Position numbers and translations under genes: made by a program | Shown here: positions 10,654-21,213 of the stretch, in pieces | How the letters are laid out: each line of letters starts with the position of its first letter | Position numbering within the stretch: position 1 is the first letter of the stretch | NCBI GenBank assembly: GCA_036873135.1 | Contig: JAPTYO010000010.1 | Coordinates: forward strand, 16,490,772 to 16,554,771 | DNA length: 64,000 bases | Source: Clarkia xantiana subsp. parviflora | Taxonomy: Eukaryota; Streptophyta; Magnoliopsida; Myrtales; Onagraceae | Direction of reading: 5' to 3' | Notes under the pieces: generated by a model | What the model was told of the DNA's origin: nothing | What the model saw: the letters and a program-made list of their open reading frames with translations, nothing else | Databases searched by the model: none

Positions 10654-13600
10654 TTATGGGTGGAACTTCTTCAGGTGCCCCCCACTGAAAGTGTTGGGCA
10701 ATTCGTTCCCGTCCATATCTTGGATGCGGTAAGCGTTAATGTACGGAACCGCAACTATTTTGTAAGGGCCTTCCCATTTGGGGGACATCTTGTTGATCTG
10801 GTCCAAATGTGAGAATTCGTTTCTTCTCCAGACCATTTCTCCCACATGGAATTGTCGCGCCTTGACCTTTCTGTTGTAGTATCTGGATGTGGCTAAGCGC
10901 ATCTTTGCTTGAACTTGTTCTGATTTCCATCTCCGTTCGTCTGCTAATTGAAGGTCAAGGCGTCTTTGTTCCTCATTGGCTTGGGGGTTAAAATGCGTCG
11001 TTCTGTATGAAGAGACGGCGATTTCGACAGGTGCTACTGCCTCGGTTCCGTAGACCAGGCTAAAGGGTGTTTCACCTGTTGACTCTTTGGGAGTTGTGCG
11101 CACAGCCCATAAAACACTGCTTAACTGGTCAACCCAACCTCCTTTTAGAGCATGAACTCTCTTTTTTAGTCCATCCAGGACTATCTTGTTTGCTGATTCA
11201 ACCTGGCCGTTTGTCTGTGCGTGGTGCACTGATGCAAAACGGTGGTCTATCTTGAGACGTTTGCAGAAATTTTGCATATTTCCACTTCTGAATTGGGCAC
11301 CATTGTCGCTAATGAGTATCTTCGGGACACCATAGCGAGCCACTATGTAGTTTCGGATAAAGTCCATGATTTGTGTGTCTGTAATGCGTGCTAGTGGCTT
11401 AGCCTCAATCCATTTTGAGAAGTAGTCGATTGCGACGACTATGAATTTTGCTTGGCCCTTTGACTTTGGGAGTGGGCCGATCAAGTCGATACCCCATTGT
11501 GCGAATGGCCATGCGCTTGCAATTGGGCTTAATTCTGCTGCTGGAGCTATGATGTTCCTTGAATATAGCTGGCATGCTTCGCATTCTGCCACCATGCTTG
11601 TTGCTTGAGCTCTCATTGTTGGCCAATAGTAGCCTAAGTTCAATGCTTTGCGGATCAACGCGCGAGCTCCTTCGTGTGAGGCAGCCATTCCTCCATGGAG
11701 TTCCTCTAGTACCGTTGTTCCTTCTGTGCTTGTGATGCACTTTAGGTAGGGTGTAGAATAACCCTTTCTGTAGAGCTGCCCTTCGATCAAGGCGTAGTTT
11801 ATGGCTACCCTTTCGATCTTGTTTGCTTGAGTCTTGTCTCGTGGTAGGATCCCTCCAGCGAGGTATGCTTGGATTGGTGTCTTCCAAGTTTCTTCTTCGT
11901 CAATGGCCATTACCTCCAATTGGTCTATGACGGATATTATCCTGTTTTCCGCAAAGTGTGTCTTTTTGTCTTGTTCATTGCTTTGGGCATACTTGCTTAG
12001 GGCATCGGCCTCCTGGTTTTCTTCTCGTGGGACGGAAGTTATGTCGAAAGTTTTAAAACTTTCTACCAACTCTTTTGCTTGTGCCAAGTATCTCTGCATG
12101 TTTTCGGACTTTGCAGTGTATTCCCCTTTGACCTGGTTGACGACCAGTTGTGAGTCACACTTTACTCGCAAGTGTTCCACTCCAACACCTTTGGCTATCC
12201 TGAGGCCTGTTATGAGGGCTTCATATTCTGCCTCATTGTTTGTCGCTCTGAATGTTAAGTTCAAAGCGTACTTCAAGGGGTCCGAGCCGTCGGGTGGGAT
12301 TAGTAGTAATCCTGCCCCCGCGCCTCCGGTGTTGGATGATCCGTCCGTGTACATTTCCCAAACTTCTGCGAGTGGGACATCTGTCTGGACTTCATCTTGT
12401 GGCTCGGGCTCTATCCCTGTGAATTCTGCTATGAAGTCTGCCAAGGCCTGCCCTTTGATGGCTGTTCGCGGAGCGAAATGAATGCGGAATTCACTTAGCT
12501 CTACAGACCACTTTGTCAATCTTCCTGACATGTTTGGTTTTGCAAGGATGTGCTTCAGAGGCTGGTCTGTCAGGACCGTTATTTCATGCGCGTGGAAGTA
12601 AGGCCTTAGCTTGCGCGCGGCTATCACGAGTGCGTACAAGTGTTTCTCGATTGGTACGTAATTGACTTCATACTTGGCCAGTGTTTTGCTTACGTAATAA
12701 ACTGGGAGTTGGGCTCCTCCTTTTTCCTTTATTAGCACAGAGCTGACCGCCGTGTTACTAGTTGATATGTAGAGAAAGAGAGGTTCCCCTTGAAGTGGCT
12801 TTGCTAGTCTTGGGAGCGTCTTCAAGTGTTGTTTGAGTTGTTGGAATGCTTCTTCACAAGCATTTGTCCATTCAAACTTCTTGTTTGCGCGTAACACTTC
12901 GAAGAAAGGGAGGGCTCTGTCTCCAATTTTGGCTAGGAATCTGTTCAGGGCTGCGAGGCGCCCGTTGAGTTGTTGTACTTCTTTGTGCTTTGTTGGAGAG
13001 GCCATTTCTTCAATTGCCTTCACTTTCTCAGGGTTTGCTTCAATGCCCCTTTCGCTCACCATAAATCCAAGGATTTTGCCTGACCGCACCCCGAAAGCGC
13101 ATTTTGCGGGGTTTAGTCTTATTTGATACTTTCGCATTCTCTCGAAGATTATGCGTAAGTCCTCTGCGTGATTCTTTCTTTTCTTGGATTTTACGACCAT
13201 GTCATCCACGTACGCCTCCATTTTGTCGCCAATCAAATCTCCGAAAATGAGATTGACCATCCTTTGGTATGTTGCCCCCGCATTGATTAGCCCGAAAGGC
13301 ATAACTTTGTAGTTATAGATTTCGCTGTCAGCGTAGAATGCCGTATGTGGGGCGTCTTGCCAAAACATCGGGATTTGGTTGTATCCTGTGTATGCATCCA
13401 TAACTGTCATCAGTTCATGGCCCGCAGTTGCATCTACCAATTGATCAATTCGTGGAAGCGGGTATGAATCTTTTGGGCATGCATTGTTGAGGTCTCTGTA
13501 GTCGATGCACATTCTTGACTTGCCATTTGGCTTAGGCACAACTACAGGGTTGGCCACCCAAGTTTGATACTTGGATTCTTCAATGAAGCCTGCATCGAGC

Positions 13601-14556
13601 AGTCTGCTAACTTCCTCGCGAATGGCCAACTTCTTGTCCCCGCCTATCGCCCTTAGCTTTTGTTTCACCACTCGAGCATCTTTGTTGATGTTGAGTTTAT
13701 GGCAAATGACATCTGGGCTTATTCCTGGCATGTCCTTTGGGGACCATGCGAATAAGTCCTTGTATTCTGCTAGGAGCGCTGTGACTTCAATCATTTCGTC
13801 TTCTGATAATGATGCTCCTACGCGCACCATTCTTTCTGGTTCATCGATTTTGAATTCGCGGAGTTCGTCCATCGCAGTAGGCCTCCCGTAGTCATCTCTT
13901 GGGTCTTCGTCGATGGTGGGTATTACTGGCATGTTTCCCACTTGGTTTTGTTGTAGCGCGACATTGTGGCATTCTCTTGCTACTTGTTGGCTTCCTCTAA
14001 CTTCTCCCACACCTGCAATGGTTGGGAACTTGATATTTAGGTGGGCCGTTGAAGGTACCATTCTCCATTCGTTCATCGTTGCATATCCGAGAATACCATT
14101 GTAGGCGTTTAATTTTTCGACAACTATGAAAAGTATGTCGATGTTCAGACGTCTTTCTCCTTCGCCCAAGGTTACTGGAAGGGTAATGGTGCCCAGCGGG
14201 TAGCTGGCATCTCCCATGAATCCCACTAGAGGTGAGTTCATTGTTTGTATGGCCTTCTTTCTTCCGAGTGCTAAGACAATGTCTTTTGTTAGCACGTTTG
14301 GGGCGGAGCCTCCATCTACGAGAATTCGCTTTATTTCCATGTCGTCAATAGTCATTTGGATGACTAAGGCGTCGTTGTGGGGGAACGTTATGTGTTCTTT
14401 GTCTTTGGCTGAGAAACCAATGACGTCTTCCATGATTGTGTCCTCCCTGTCTGGCTCCTGTGGTTTTTCACTCTCTCCGGCGGCGTACCTCTCCCTTGCG
14501 TAAGAGGTTTCGCCCCCTGCACTGAAGCCTCCGTGTATGGTGTATGTGTTATTCAT
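10654..14556 (-). CDS. pol: Retrotransposon polyprotein: protease, reverse transcriptase, RNase H (two), integrase
   Basis: This is an uninterrupted 1300-residue ORF that copies the element's RNA into DNA and inserts it. The domains run in this order. The aspartic protease has VDGGSAPNVL at about residues 80-89. The reverse transcriptase has MDAYTGYNQI at about 386 and the catalytic YVDD at 449-452. The connection or first RNase H lies at about 590-700. A second RNase H (MYTDGSS, about 735-741, with further acidic residues near 775, 801 and 851) is typical of the Tat lineage. The integrase has an HHCC zinc finger (about 954-995) and a DDE triad at about D1024, D1084 and E1120, with 35 residues between the last two. 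The ORF starts only 58 bp inside the right LTR, just past the primer-binding site, so gag is missing. All catalytic residues seen are intact. Confidence 0.95.
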   Translation of the reverse strand: MNNTYTIHGGFSAGGETSYARERYAAGESEKPQEPDREDTIMEDVIGFSAKDKEHITFPHNDALVIQMTIDDMEIKRILVDGGSAPNVLTKDIVLALGRKKAIQTMNSPLVGFMGDASYPLGTITLPVTLGEGERRLNIDILFIVVEKLNAYNGILGYATMNEWRMVPSTAHLNIKFPTIAGVGEVRGSQQVARECHNVALQQNQVGNMPVIPTIDEDPRDDYGRPTAMDELREFKIDEPERMVRVGASLSEDEMIEVTALLAEYKDLFAWSPKDMPGISPDVICHKLNINKDARVVKQKLRAIGGDKKLAIREEVSRLLDAGFIEESKYQTWVANPVVVPKPNGKSRMCIDYRDLNNACPKDSYPLPRIDQLVDATAGHELMTVMDAYTGYNQIPMFWQDAPHTAFYADSEIYNYKVMPFGLINAGATYQRMVNLIFGDLIGDKMEAYVDDMVVKSKKRKNHAEDLRIIFERMRKYQIRLNPAKCAFGVRSGKILGFMVSERGIEANPEKVKAIEEMASPTKHKEVQQLNGRLAALNRFLAKIGDRALPFFEVLRANKKFEWTNACEEAFQQLKQHLKTLPRLAKPLQGEPLFLYISTSNTAVSSVLIKEKGGAQLPVYYVSKTLAKYEVNYVPIEKHLYALVIAARKLRPYFHAHEITVLTDQPLKHILAKPNMSGRLTKWSVELSEFRIHFAPRTAIKGQALADFIAEFTGIEPEPQDEVQTDVPLAEVWEMYTDGSSNTGGAGAGLLLIPPDGSDPLKYALNLTFRATNNEAEYEALITGLRIAKGVGVEHLRVKCDSQLVVNQVKGEYTAKSENMQRYLAQAKELVESFKTFDITSVPREENQEADALSKYAQSNEQDKKTHFAENRIISVIDQLEVMAIDEEETWKTPIQAYLAGGILPRDKTQANKIERVAINYALIEGQLYRKGYSTPYLKCITSTEGTTVLEELHGGMAASHEGARALIRKALNLGYYWPTMRAQATSMVAECEACQLYSRNIIAPAAELSPIASAWPFAQWGIDLIGPLPKSKGQAKFIVVAIDYFSKWIEAKPLARITDTQIMDFIRNYIVARYGVPKILISDNGAQFRSGNMQNFCKRLKIDHRFASVHHAQTNGQVESANKIVLDGLKKRVHALKGGWVDQLSSVLWAVRTTPKESTGETPFSLVYGTEAVAPVEIAVSSYRTTHFNPQANEEQRRLDLQLADERRWKSEQVQAKMRLATSRYYNRKVKARQFHVGEMVWRRNEFSHLDQINKMSPKWEGPYKIVAVPYINAYRIQDMDGNELPNTFSGGHLKKFHP

Positions 14557-14597
14557 CTTGCTTGTTCGTTTGAGTAACGCAGGCTTTTTGTTCGAAG

Positions 14598-14613
14598 CCC
14601 GCAGACGGCGCCA
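14598..14613 (-). promoter_or_regulatory. Primer-binding site of the gypsy element
   Basis: On the minus strand TGGCGCCGTCTGCGGG begins one base after the right LTR. The same motif starts at 40372 behind another LTR (TGGCGCCGTCTGCGAG), and a weaker form is at 47804-47819. The tRNA primer was not identified. Confidence 0.85.
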
Positions 14614-14614
14614 G

Positions 14615-15585
14615 TGTTTCGACCGAGTTATGGCGGGCTTTCCGCCGGATAACTTGTCGAGGTCTTCTAGTTGGATGTGGGCTAAATCCGCCTTCTAGTG
14701 TCGCGCGCGGGCTTTAGCTTTGTCTTCCGAATGAGGGCAAGTCTCTCTGGGTCTCTAGCGGGACGTCCGTCGGCACCTGCAAAGGAGCGTTACCAAGCAG
14801 TCCCTGTGGAGAGGGGGGGGGGGGTGCTTGGCGTGCTCACTCCGACGTTCAACATCAGTAGTTTTTCTAGAGAGAGAAAGAGAGGGTTTTTAGAGAGAAG
14901 TCAGAGCTTTTTCCCGAGCTTGCCCAAAGTGATTTTGGAATGAATTGAATTGACTTGAAAATGTTCACCCCCAAGGTGGCTATTTATAGGCAACCTTGGA
15001 CCGTAAACCGGTTTTGACCCGGTTCAATGTGGAAATGTGAACCGGGATGCACGGGTAAGCTTCGGGAAAAGGAGCTCTGACGTGCGTCTCAGGCGGCTGT
15101 CATGAACGGGACGCGCGCGCCTCTAAGACAAAGGTCTCGGACACACAGGAGTTAGTGTAAAAATCGGGTCTCCGTATGCGTCTGAGGTAAAATGGGGGGT
15201 GTGCGCGACACCCCCCGGGTGTGGGACTTACCCGGAATTCTGGGTAAGCCTAGGCCTACCCGGAATTCCGGGTAAGCTTAGGCTTACCCGGAAATTCCGG
15301 GTAAGCCAAGCTTACCCGGAATTCCGGGTAAGCTTAGCTTACCTGGAAATTCCGGGTAAGCTGGGGGCTTACCCGGAATTTTCCGGGTAGGCCTAGCTTA
15401 CCCGGAAATTCCGGGTAAGCTAGGCTTACCCGGAAATTTCCGGGTAAGCCCCCCGGGGCGCCGGGCAAGTTTGCGACTTGCCCGGTTTACCCCGGTTAGC
15501 TCGAAATTGGGTATCCCGAAGGGCCTCGTGCGAATATGAGGTCCGAATAATTAAAACCGAGCCCGGATCACGCGTATGTCCATCA
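14615..15585 (-). repeat. gypsy element 5' LTR (right copy, 971 bp)
   Basis: This copy is 116 bp longer than the left LTR because of extra palindromic units and a longer G-run. Transcribed right to left, it has its TATA motif (TATAAAT on the minus strand) at 14982-14988. That puts the palindrome array (about 15227-15460) in U3, upstream of the start. Confidence 0.95.
15227..15460. repeat. Palindrome array in the LTR U3 region
   Basis: Eight or so units of the type TTACCCGGAATTCCGGGTAA, with small variations in the centre, are joined by GC or GGC linkers. Each unit can fold on itself. The other LTR (about 5213-5335) keeps only about four units. Confidence 0.9.
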
Positions 15586-18500
15586 ATATTATAATTAAAT
15601 ATGGGATATTATGACAGTAAAAAAAAATTGCAGTATTAATGAATATCGTATCCTGAAGATTCGATATCACGATCCTGAAGATCAAGAATATTCATATTTA
15701 TTTTAAAATTTCGCATTTACAGTTAATTTTCTTTTATTTATTGCAATGCGTTTACATTTATCATTTTAATTCTTGCACTGCATTTACATTATCTTTTTCT
15801 TTCTTGCACTGTATTTTATATTTATTATATACATATATCCTTATGCTTGTCGCATTTTATTATAAAATGATCCAAAAGATCAAGAGTTATTTAAAAGCTC
15901 AATAATTACTACACTTAGAATCATGAAGATCCTAACATATCATGAGTTATGAATAAAGGATCTGAAGATCCTAAAGATCTCAAATATGAAGAGAGATCCT
16001 GAAGATACTGAATTATTTCGAATGAACGATCTGAAAATATGAAAATAGAATCTTGGAGATCCTAATAAATTGTGACTTATGAACAAAAGATCTTTAAAGA
16101 TCTTGAGCTACGAATAAGAATCATGAAGATCCTAAAATATTTTGAGCTATAGATGATCTGAAGATCATGAATTACCAGCATTTATATGAAATTATATTAT
16201 TATTTTTTTACGCTTTATGCATTATTTTTATTATTATTTTTTTATATGCTTTCATATACTTCATATTTATTTATTATTATAAAGAATGTGAATACTCCGC
16301 AATCATTATTATGATGAAGATGAAAAAACAAAAAAACAAAAAACAAACATGCGGATTGTGTTATCAGGATTATGAAAAAAAAATCAGGTAAACCAGAAGT
16401 TTACGAGCCAATATTGGCGTGGTTGATTATATATTCGGTAAACCGGAAGTTTACTGATTCATATAGAGGTAAACCAGAAGTTTTACCCATATAATACAGT
16501 ATTTGGCGTGACCGGTTAAAGACAATTCCGGATCACTTAAGATGCGCAATACATTATTTGGAAGAACCTGAAGATTCTCCATAAATCATTATGATAATTG
16601 CTCTCAAAGGAAAATTCATTATGTGATCATCATCAACTAAGTTCGGGATAAAATTCCATTATTTATGGAAATAATAAAAGGTAAATATGGGCCCGTTCAC
16701 CTGCCATGTGGACCGATATATTATTTTAAAAGATGCATCTACAATATGGTCGCATGTGCATTAATTATCACGAATTCGCAATAGCAAAATTTCAAGATTA
16801 TGCAATAAAGAATGATGATGATATTAAAAGTTGATATTTAATATAAGAATCAGACAATTGCATGTCTAGATACGCAGTATAGCATAAAAGTTACAAAGAG
16901 TCTCCAATTAAATAGCTAAACTGCTACCAATAAGAGCAAATTGAGAACAACTGCATGCTATTATGAAAGCAGCAATATAACTGCGCGTCAAGCCAATGTT
17001 AAATCACAGTTCTCCCCATTACTACCAACTTTTGGTCAAGAGACAAATTTCCCATATATGTATTTTATGATGTGCGATATATATTTGAACTGCTCCACCG
17101 AATTGCACAAAGATGGGTCTTGAATGTTGGGAAAAATGTGTTGGATACATATCAATTATTTAGGAATAATGGGTGATATATATTAAAGTAAGAGTTGCTG
17201 ATTTTCATTGATGAACAAATTTTCCCTACATTAGGGGGAGAAAATAAGCAGCTGGCAGGAAAGAGATTGACTGGAAAAAAAAGTTTGTTACTATCTTCAG
17301 TTAGATCCTCGCATAATAAGAATACGAATCTAAAGTTCAGAGATATAAATATTTACAAATACTGCCAATCAAGTACTTAGTGACTTTATGAGACCCAGAA
17401 AGTCATTAATCAATTACCGGCTGCAAATGCTCCGATTTGAAACGTCCAGTTAAGACGAACAATAATGAAAAATAATTCATGCCTGAAGTGTGTGATATTG
17501 GTTCCAAATATTTTTAACAAGAATGGAGCACAGAAAGAAAATAGATAAATATGGTCTTATTATGTAGGTGATTTCCCAAAATAAGTAAAGACGTAACTAA
17601 TTATGAAACCCCAGAAGTGGTTCAGGTACCTGAAAATAATTGTAATAAAGAAATCTCGATGAGTTATGTCGTTAATGGGAAAATGATGGAACCGAGAATA
17701 TCAAGTTGTCGACAACAATTTTGAATATTATTCATGAGTGAAATCATAAAACAAGACGAGGAGTCGAGGATCTTGAGCTCAATATGTTAAAGAATCATTA
17801 CGATTGACCAAAAGTTTGAAAAGACACAAGTATTAGCATGAAAAATGCAGAAGGTGGAAGCCGGTGTATGCAAATTATTTCCCGCATAAATAAATTGCGT
17901 CGTGAGATACGCACAACCTGTGGTACAAATGTTATATGCAAAATCCTGACAATTATTATATGGATCATTTAGTGGAGCAATCACCTTCAAATATATTATT
18001 ACGTTGGCAGCACATAAAAAGTTTTGAATGTGTCCCACATATGAATTATTTATAGCCTATTTGAGTGGCTAATTTGATAGCAAAATTAAAGTGAAAATCC
18101 TAGAAGGATTGAAAATGCTAGCATGAAATTTTTCCAAGAATGTTGGATCATAAAGATATTGTACCATTTAAAATAATACATGCAATTTATGTTATATTCT
18201 CCACAATGTATAGCTCATTTGAGCTAAGATATATCAGATGATATTATGCGAATCAAGAAAACTGATATTTTGATAAGTTGAATTGATCACGCTATAGTCG
18301 AAAGGGGCATCGCGTGAGGGAGAGAATTTAAAGATATTGAACTCGTGAAGAGTTTGTAAATACAATCAATTTATTGATTATGTTAAATTCAGACAAAATA
18401 TATTGAAAGGACAAAGGTTTGGCTCGGCCTGAAGATCGAGTACTTAAGAGATTGAAAATAATCTTGTCCTATAAAAAAAATGTCTTGAAGCTATTTTGCA

Positions 18501-19094
18501 TAGATAAACACATCTATTGAGTACCTTAATGATTGTAAGAATTTCATGAGTTTAATATCATGATGAATCAAGACCTAAATTAATTTGCTACACAAATGTA
18601 AGTTATAACATGGAAGTGCACAATTTTCAAATGTAGCATTATATTGTATATATATATATATATATATATAAAGATAATGCAGGTTATATGACTCGAGTTG
18701 AAGATTGTTATATCAAAGGAGACATACAAAACACATTCGCCTCAAGTTATTCTTCATTCAACGAATTTATTCATATGACTATCTAGCGGATCTTTTCAAG
18801 GAGGCTTTATCGACTGCGACATCTGGAATATTGGCGAACATGATTGGATTGCGTCGACTTAATGAAATTACGTGATGTCAACATCAGGGGGAGAATCTAC
18901 ACCGCTGCACTCTTTTTCCCTTAACCAAGGTTTTATCCCATCGGGTTTTCCTGGTAAGGTTTTTAACGAGGCAGCTTACAAAAAGGGATCCATAATTGTG
19001 TACTCTTTTTCCTTCACTAGATTTTTATCCCAATGGGTTTTTTCTAGTAAGGTTTTAACGAGGCACAATTCCCTTATGAACATCCAAGGGGGAG
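15586..19094 (+). pseudogene. Degraded copia gag-pol, right part
   Basis: No long ORF remains, but short pieces of copia pol can be read. Near 16690-16770 there is an integrase-like phrase (KDAST.WSH.HLL). Near 18780-18870 there is the end of the RNase H domain (LADLF..ALSTA, then MIGLRRLNEIT). At 15640-16160 the phrase GATCCTGAAGATC recurs many times as a loose tandem repeat. Frameshifts and stops run throughout, although the LTRs are nearly identical. Confidence 0.7.
18885..19094 (+). repeat. copia 3' untranslated direct repeats and polypurine tract
   Basis: Two imperfect copies of a roughly 85-bp sequence (CTCTTTTTCCCTTAACCAAGG...TAACGAGGCA and CTCTTTTTCCTTCACTAGA...TAACGAGGCA) follow the pol remnant. 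Such repeats are common between pol and the 3' LTR of plant copia elements. The tract AAGGGGGAG lies just before the LTR at 19095. Confidence 0.8.
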
Positions 19095-19278
19095 TGTTAT
19101 GAATATATTTAGTGGATGTTCAATATTACATGTATATACCATCTTCCTTGTTTAGACTTTCCTATTATTAAATTTACTTCCTCCACAAGTATATGTAATC
19201 CCTATATAAGGGCTATTTATGTGTGATAATAAGACATCTTCAAGTTCCCTATTCTATTAGCTCTCTACTTTCGTAACA
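19095..19278 (+). repeat. copia 3' LTR
   Basis: This 184-bp LTR is identical to 3234-3417 except for one base. It is followed by the target duplication GAATT. Confidence 0.95.
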
Positions 19279-19283
19279 GAATT

Positions 19284-20949
19284 ATCGAAAAAACATGTAG
19301 TACGTACCAAAACATATTGCCACAACACCAAACCACCAAATATATATAATACTCAAAACTCTAATAATATATTGTGCACTATATTATAATTAGTTAACTT
19401 GTTCATTTTTTAATATTTTATTTTATTATATTGTGTGGTTATTTATATTATGCGGTTTCTAATTTTTTTTTATGTATGACAGAATTTTTCATACCTAAAT
19501 TATTAGGTAAGGTAATGTATGGATCTATGTAGATATGGCTGTGTATTTTATATTAAGGATCTTGTGAAGTGGTCTTTTTATTTCTAATAACGTAATTTTA
19601 TATTAAAAATAGCAAAAAGATAATACAATTAGAGGTTAAAAAAAATTACCGTTCTGATTAAGATCATAGTTATCTTGTATACGGGTGACTTTGACGCAGC
19701 GGCCTTACACACGTCCACGACTTGGTGTGCATGCACCTTAATGCTGATGCTGGCGATAAATATTATAGCCTTTGAGAACCGTCTTCCTTTTCGATATTTT
19801 TGCTACCGCTTAATATATAATCGGTTATGGTAATAAATAAAAAAATTAGACATTGATTTTTAAATATGAGAAAAGAATCAATAAGTATTATGCATCATGT
19901 ATTTAAATTGTTCTCAAAGAGATATAAACGAAGATGTTAATAAGAAAAAAATCTTTATACTAATTATACATGACGACTTAAATCGTCGTCTTGTGAAAAA
20001 CGTCTAGTAAGCTAAAAAAAAAAAACATACCAACGATGTCTCCAATGTTGTTGCCACTAGTATACCTTCTGGTAGGGTTCCCGTCGTTGACTTTAAAATC
20101 GATCTCGTTCGGTTTAATATTAGCCCTCGAAAGAGTCGGCAAGTAGTTAATTACTGGTTCCCCGCTTAGATCAGTGAATCCCCGAATATGAAGGACGCGT
20201 CGCTGCTGAAATTGACATAAAGTACTTCACGGAGATTATGTATCTTTATGCTCAGTTATATTATTATTAGCTAGCAAGAGTGATACTTCTTGTCATCTCT
20301 TACATTTATCCGTCTACTTATACTCGAAAGATGACTATATGGGAGATTATATTCAGCCGTATGCAGAAGAGACTTTATTATATATAAAACATAGTAAGAG
20401 ACGATTTTCATAATGGGTGCGTTAACCCGTACTCGAGCCGTTGCCGAACCAGCACCCGAGCCGCTGCTGAACCCGTACTCGACCTTTGCTTCCTGCGAGT
20501 TGTGTGAAGGGTGTAAGGGTGTCTTCGTAGAACCCGAGGACGACGGAGTCCAAGTCCGACGACCGGAGAGCCTCAACCCGACTGACACGGCTGACAATGA
20601 GGTGGTGGAGTACGAATAGAGGATTAGATGGATGATCAATTGCTCTAACACCGTCTTCGGCCGAAAGCGAGGATTAAAATTAGGATTATGCAAAGTTTAC
20701 TAATTTTAATTATATATATATATATTCGGCTGAGGGTTAGGAGTAAAATTAGGGTATTGTATATATTATATATATATATATATAGCGCATAACTCACGAT
20801 TATATATATATATATTATATGTATATGCATTTCCGTTATTATGCTTGCTTTAATAACCGACAGTTGTAATGCATATTATGATTATTTAGGTACCCGTGTA
20901 TTTACCAAGTTTAATTTATTTAAATGTATTGTCATTCATATTCATTAGT
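19284..20949. other. Intergenic DNA with one GC-rich island
   Basis: Mostly AT-rich. A GC-rich island at about 20405-20625 has a 68-residue plus-strand ORF (20413-20619) with a CELCEGCKG cysteine cluster. The opposite strand is open too (20271-20693), so coding status is unclear. It may be a captured gene fragment. TA microsatellites lie at about 20712-20820. Confidence 0.4.
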
Positions 20950-21213
20950 GCTTATGTGGCGGCTTATGCTCTTCCGGTATCAAACTGTATAGATAATGAA
21001 TTTAAATGGAAATTTTTAATAATTTGTTTCTTTATATTGCGTAGAGACTAAAATAGGAGATAAAAAAATTTCTTAATTTACATCCGATTAATATTTTATA
21101 TCTAAATTTACAGACCTCCAATTAAATGCCGATTAAATTAGGAAACACTAACTGGACAAACTGTCCACGTGTCAGTCAGAGGGCTTCCGATGCCGAATTA
21201 ATATAATACTAGA
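20950..21213 (-). mobile_element. Helitron-like 5' terminal region, copy B
   Basis: This is the second copy of the repeat at 1272-1536, with the same junction to a Helitron 3' hairpin on its right. On the minus strand it starts TCTAGTATTATATT. It shares ACTGTCCACGTGTCAGTCAG with copy C. Confidence 0.45.

Larger units (their letters stand above)
4607..15585 (-). mobile_element. Ty3/gypsy Tat-lineage LTR retrotransposon, gag-less, with antisense gene
   Basis: This 10,979-bp element lies inside the copia element and is flanked by ATATT (4602-4606 and 15586-15590). Its LTRs are 4607-5461 and 14615-15585, and transcription runs right to left. The primer-binding site (TGGCGCCGTCTGCGGG, read on the minus strand) is at 14598-14613, next to the right LTR. 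A polypurine tract (CTCGGGGGCAAG, minus) is at 5462-5473, next to the left LTR. The interior holds one pol ORF on the minus strand and one spliced gene on the plus strand. A second, archaeal-like RNase H domain and an antisense ORF next to the 3' LTR are known traits of the Tat lineage. No gag ORF is present. Confidence 0.95.
3234..19278 (+). mobile_element. Ty1/copia LTR retrotransposon split by a gypsy element
   Basis: The element has two 184-bp LTRs (3234-3417 and 19095-19278), starting TG and ending CA, that differ at one position. GAATT flanks both ends (3229-3233 and 19279-19283) as a 5-bp target duplication. Directly after the left LTR is CGTTATCAGCACGA, a sequence commonly seen at this place in plant copia elements. 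A polypurine tract (AAGGGGGAG) precedes the right LTR. Subtracting the nested gypsy element (4607-15585) leaves about 5 kb, the usual copia size. The coding region is heavily degraded. Confidence 0.93.

Noticed and set aside
11834..12481. 215-residue plus-strand ORF over pol
   Set aside because: It is a shadow of the pol frame, which has all the catalytic motifs.
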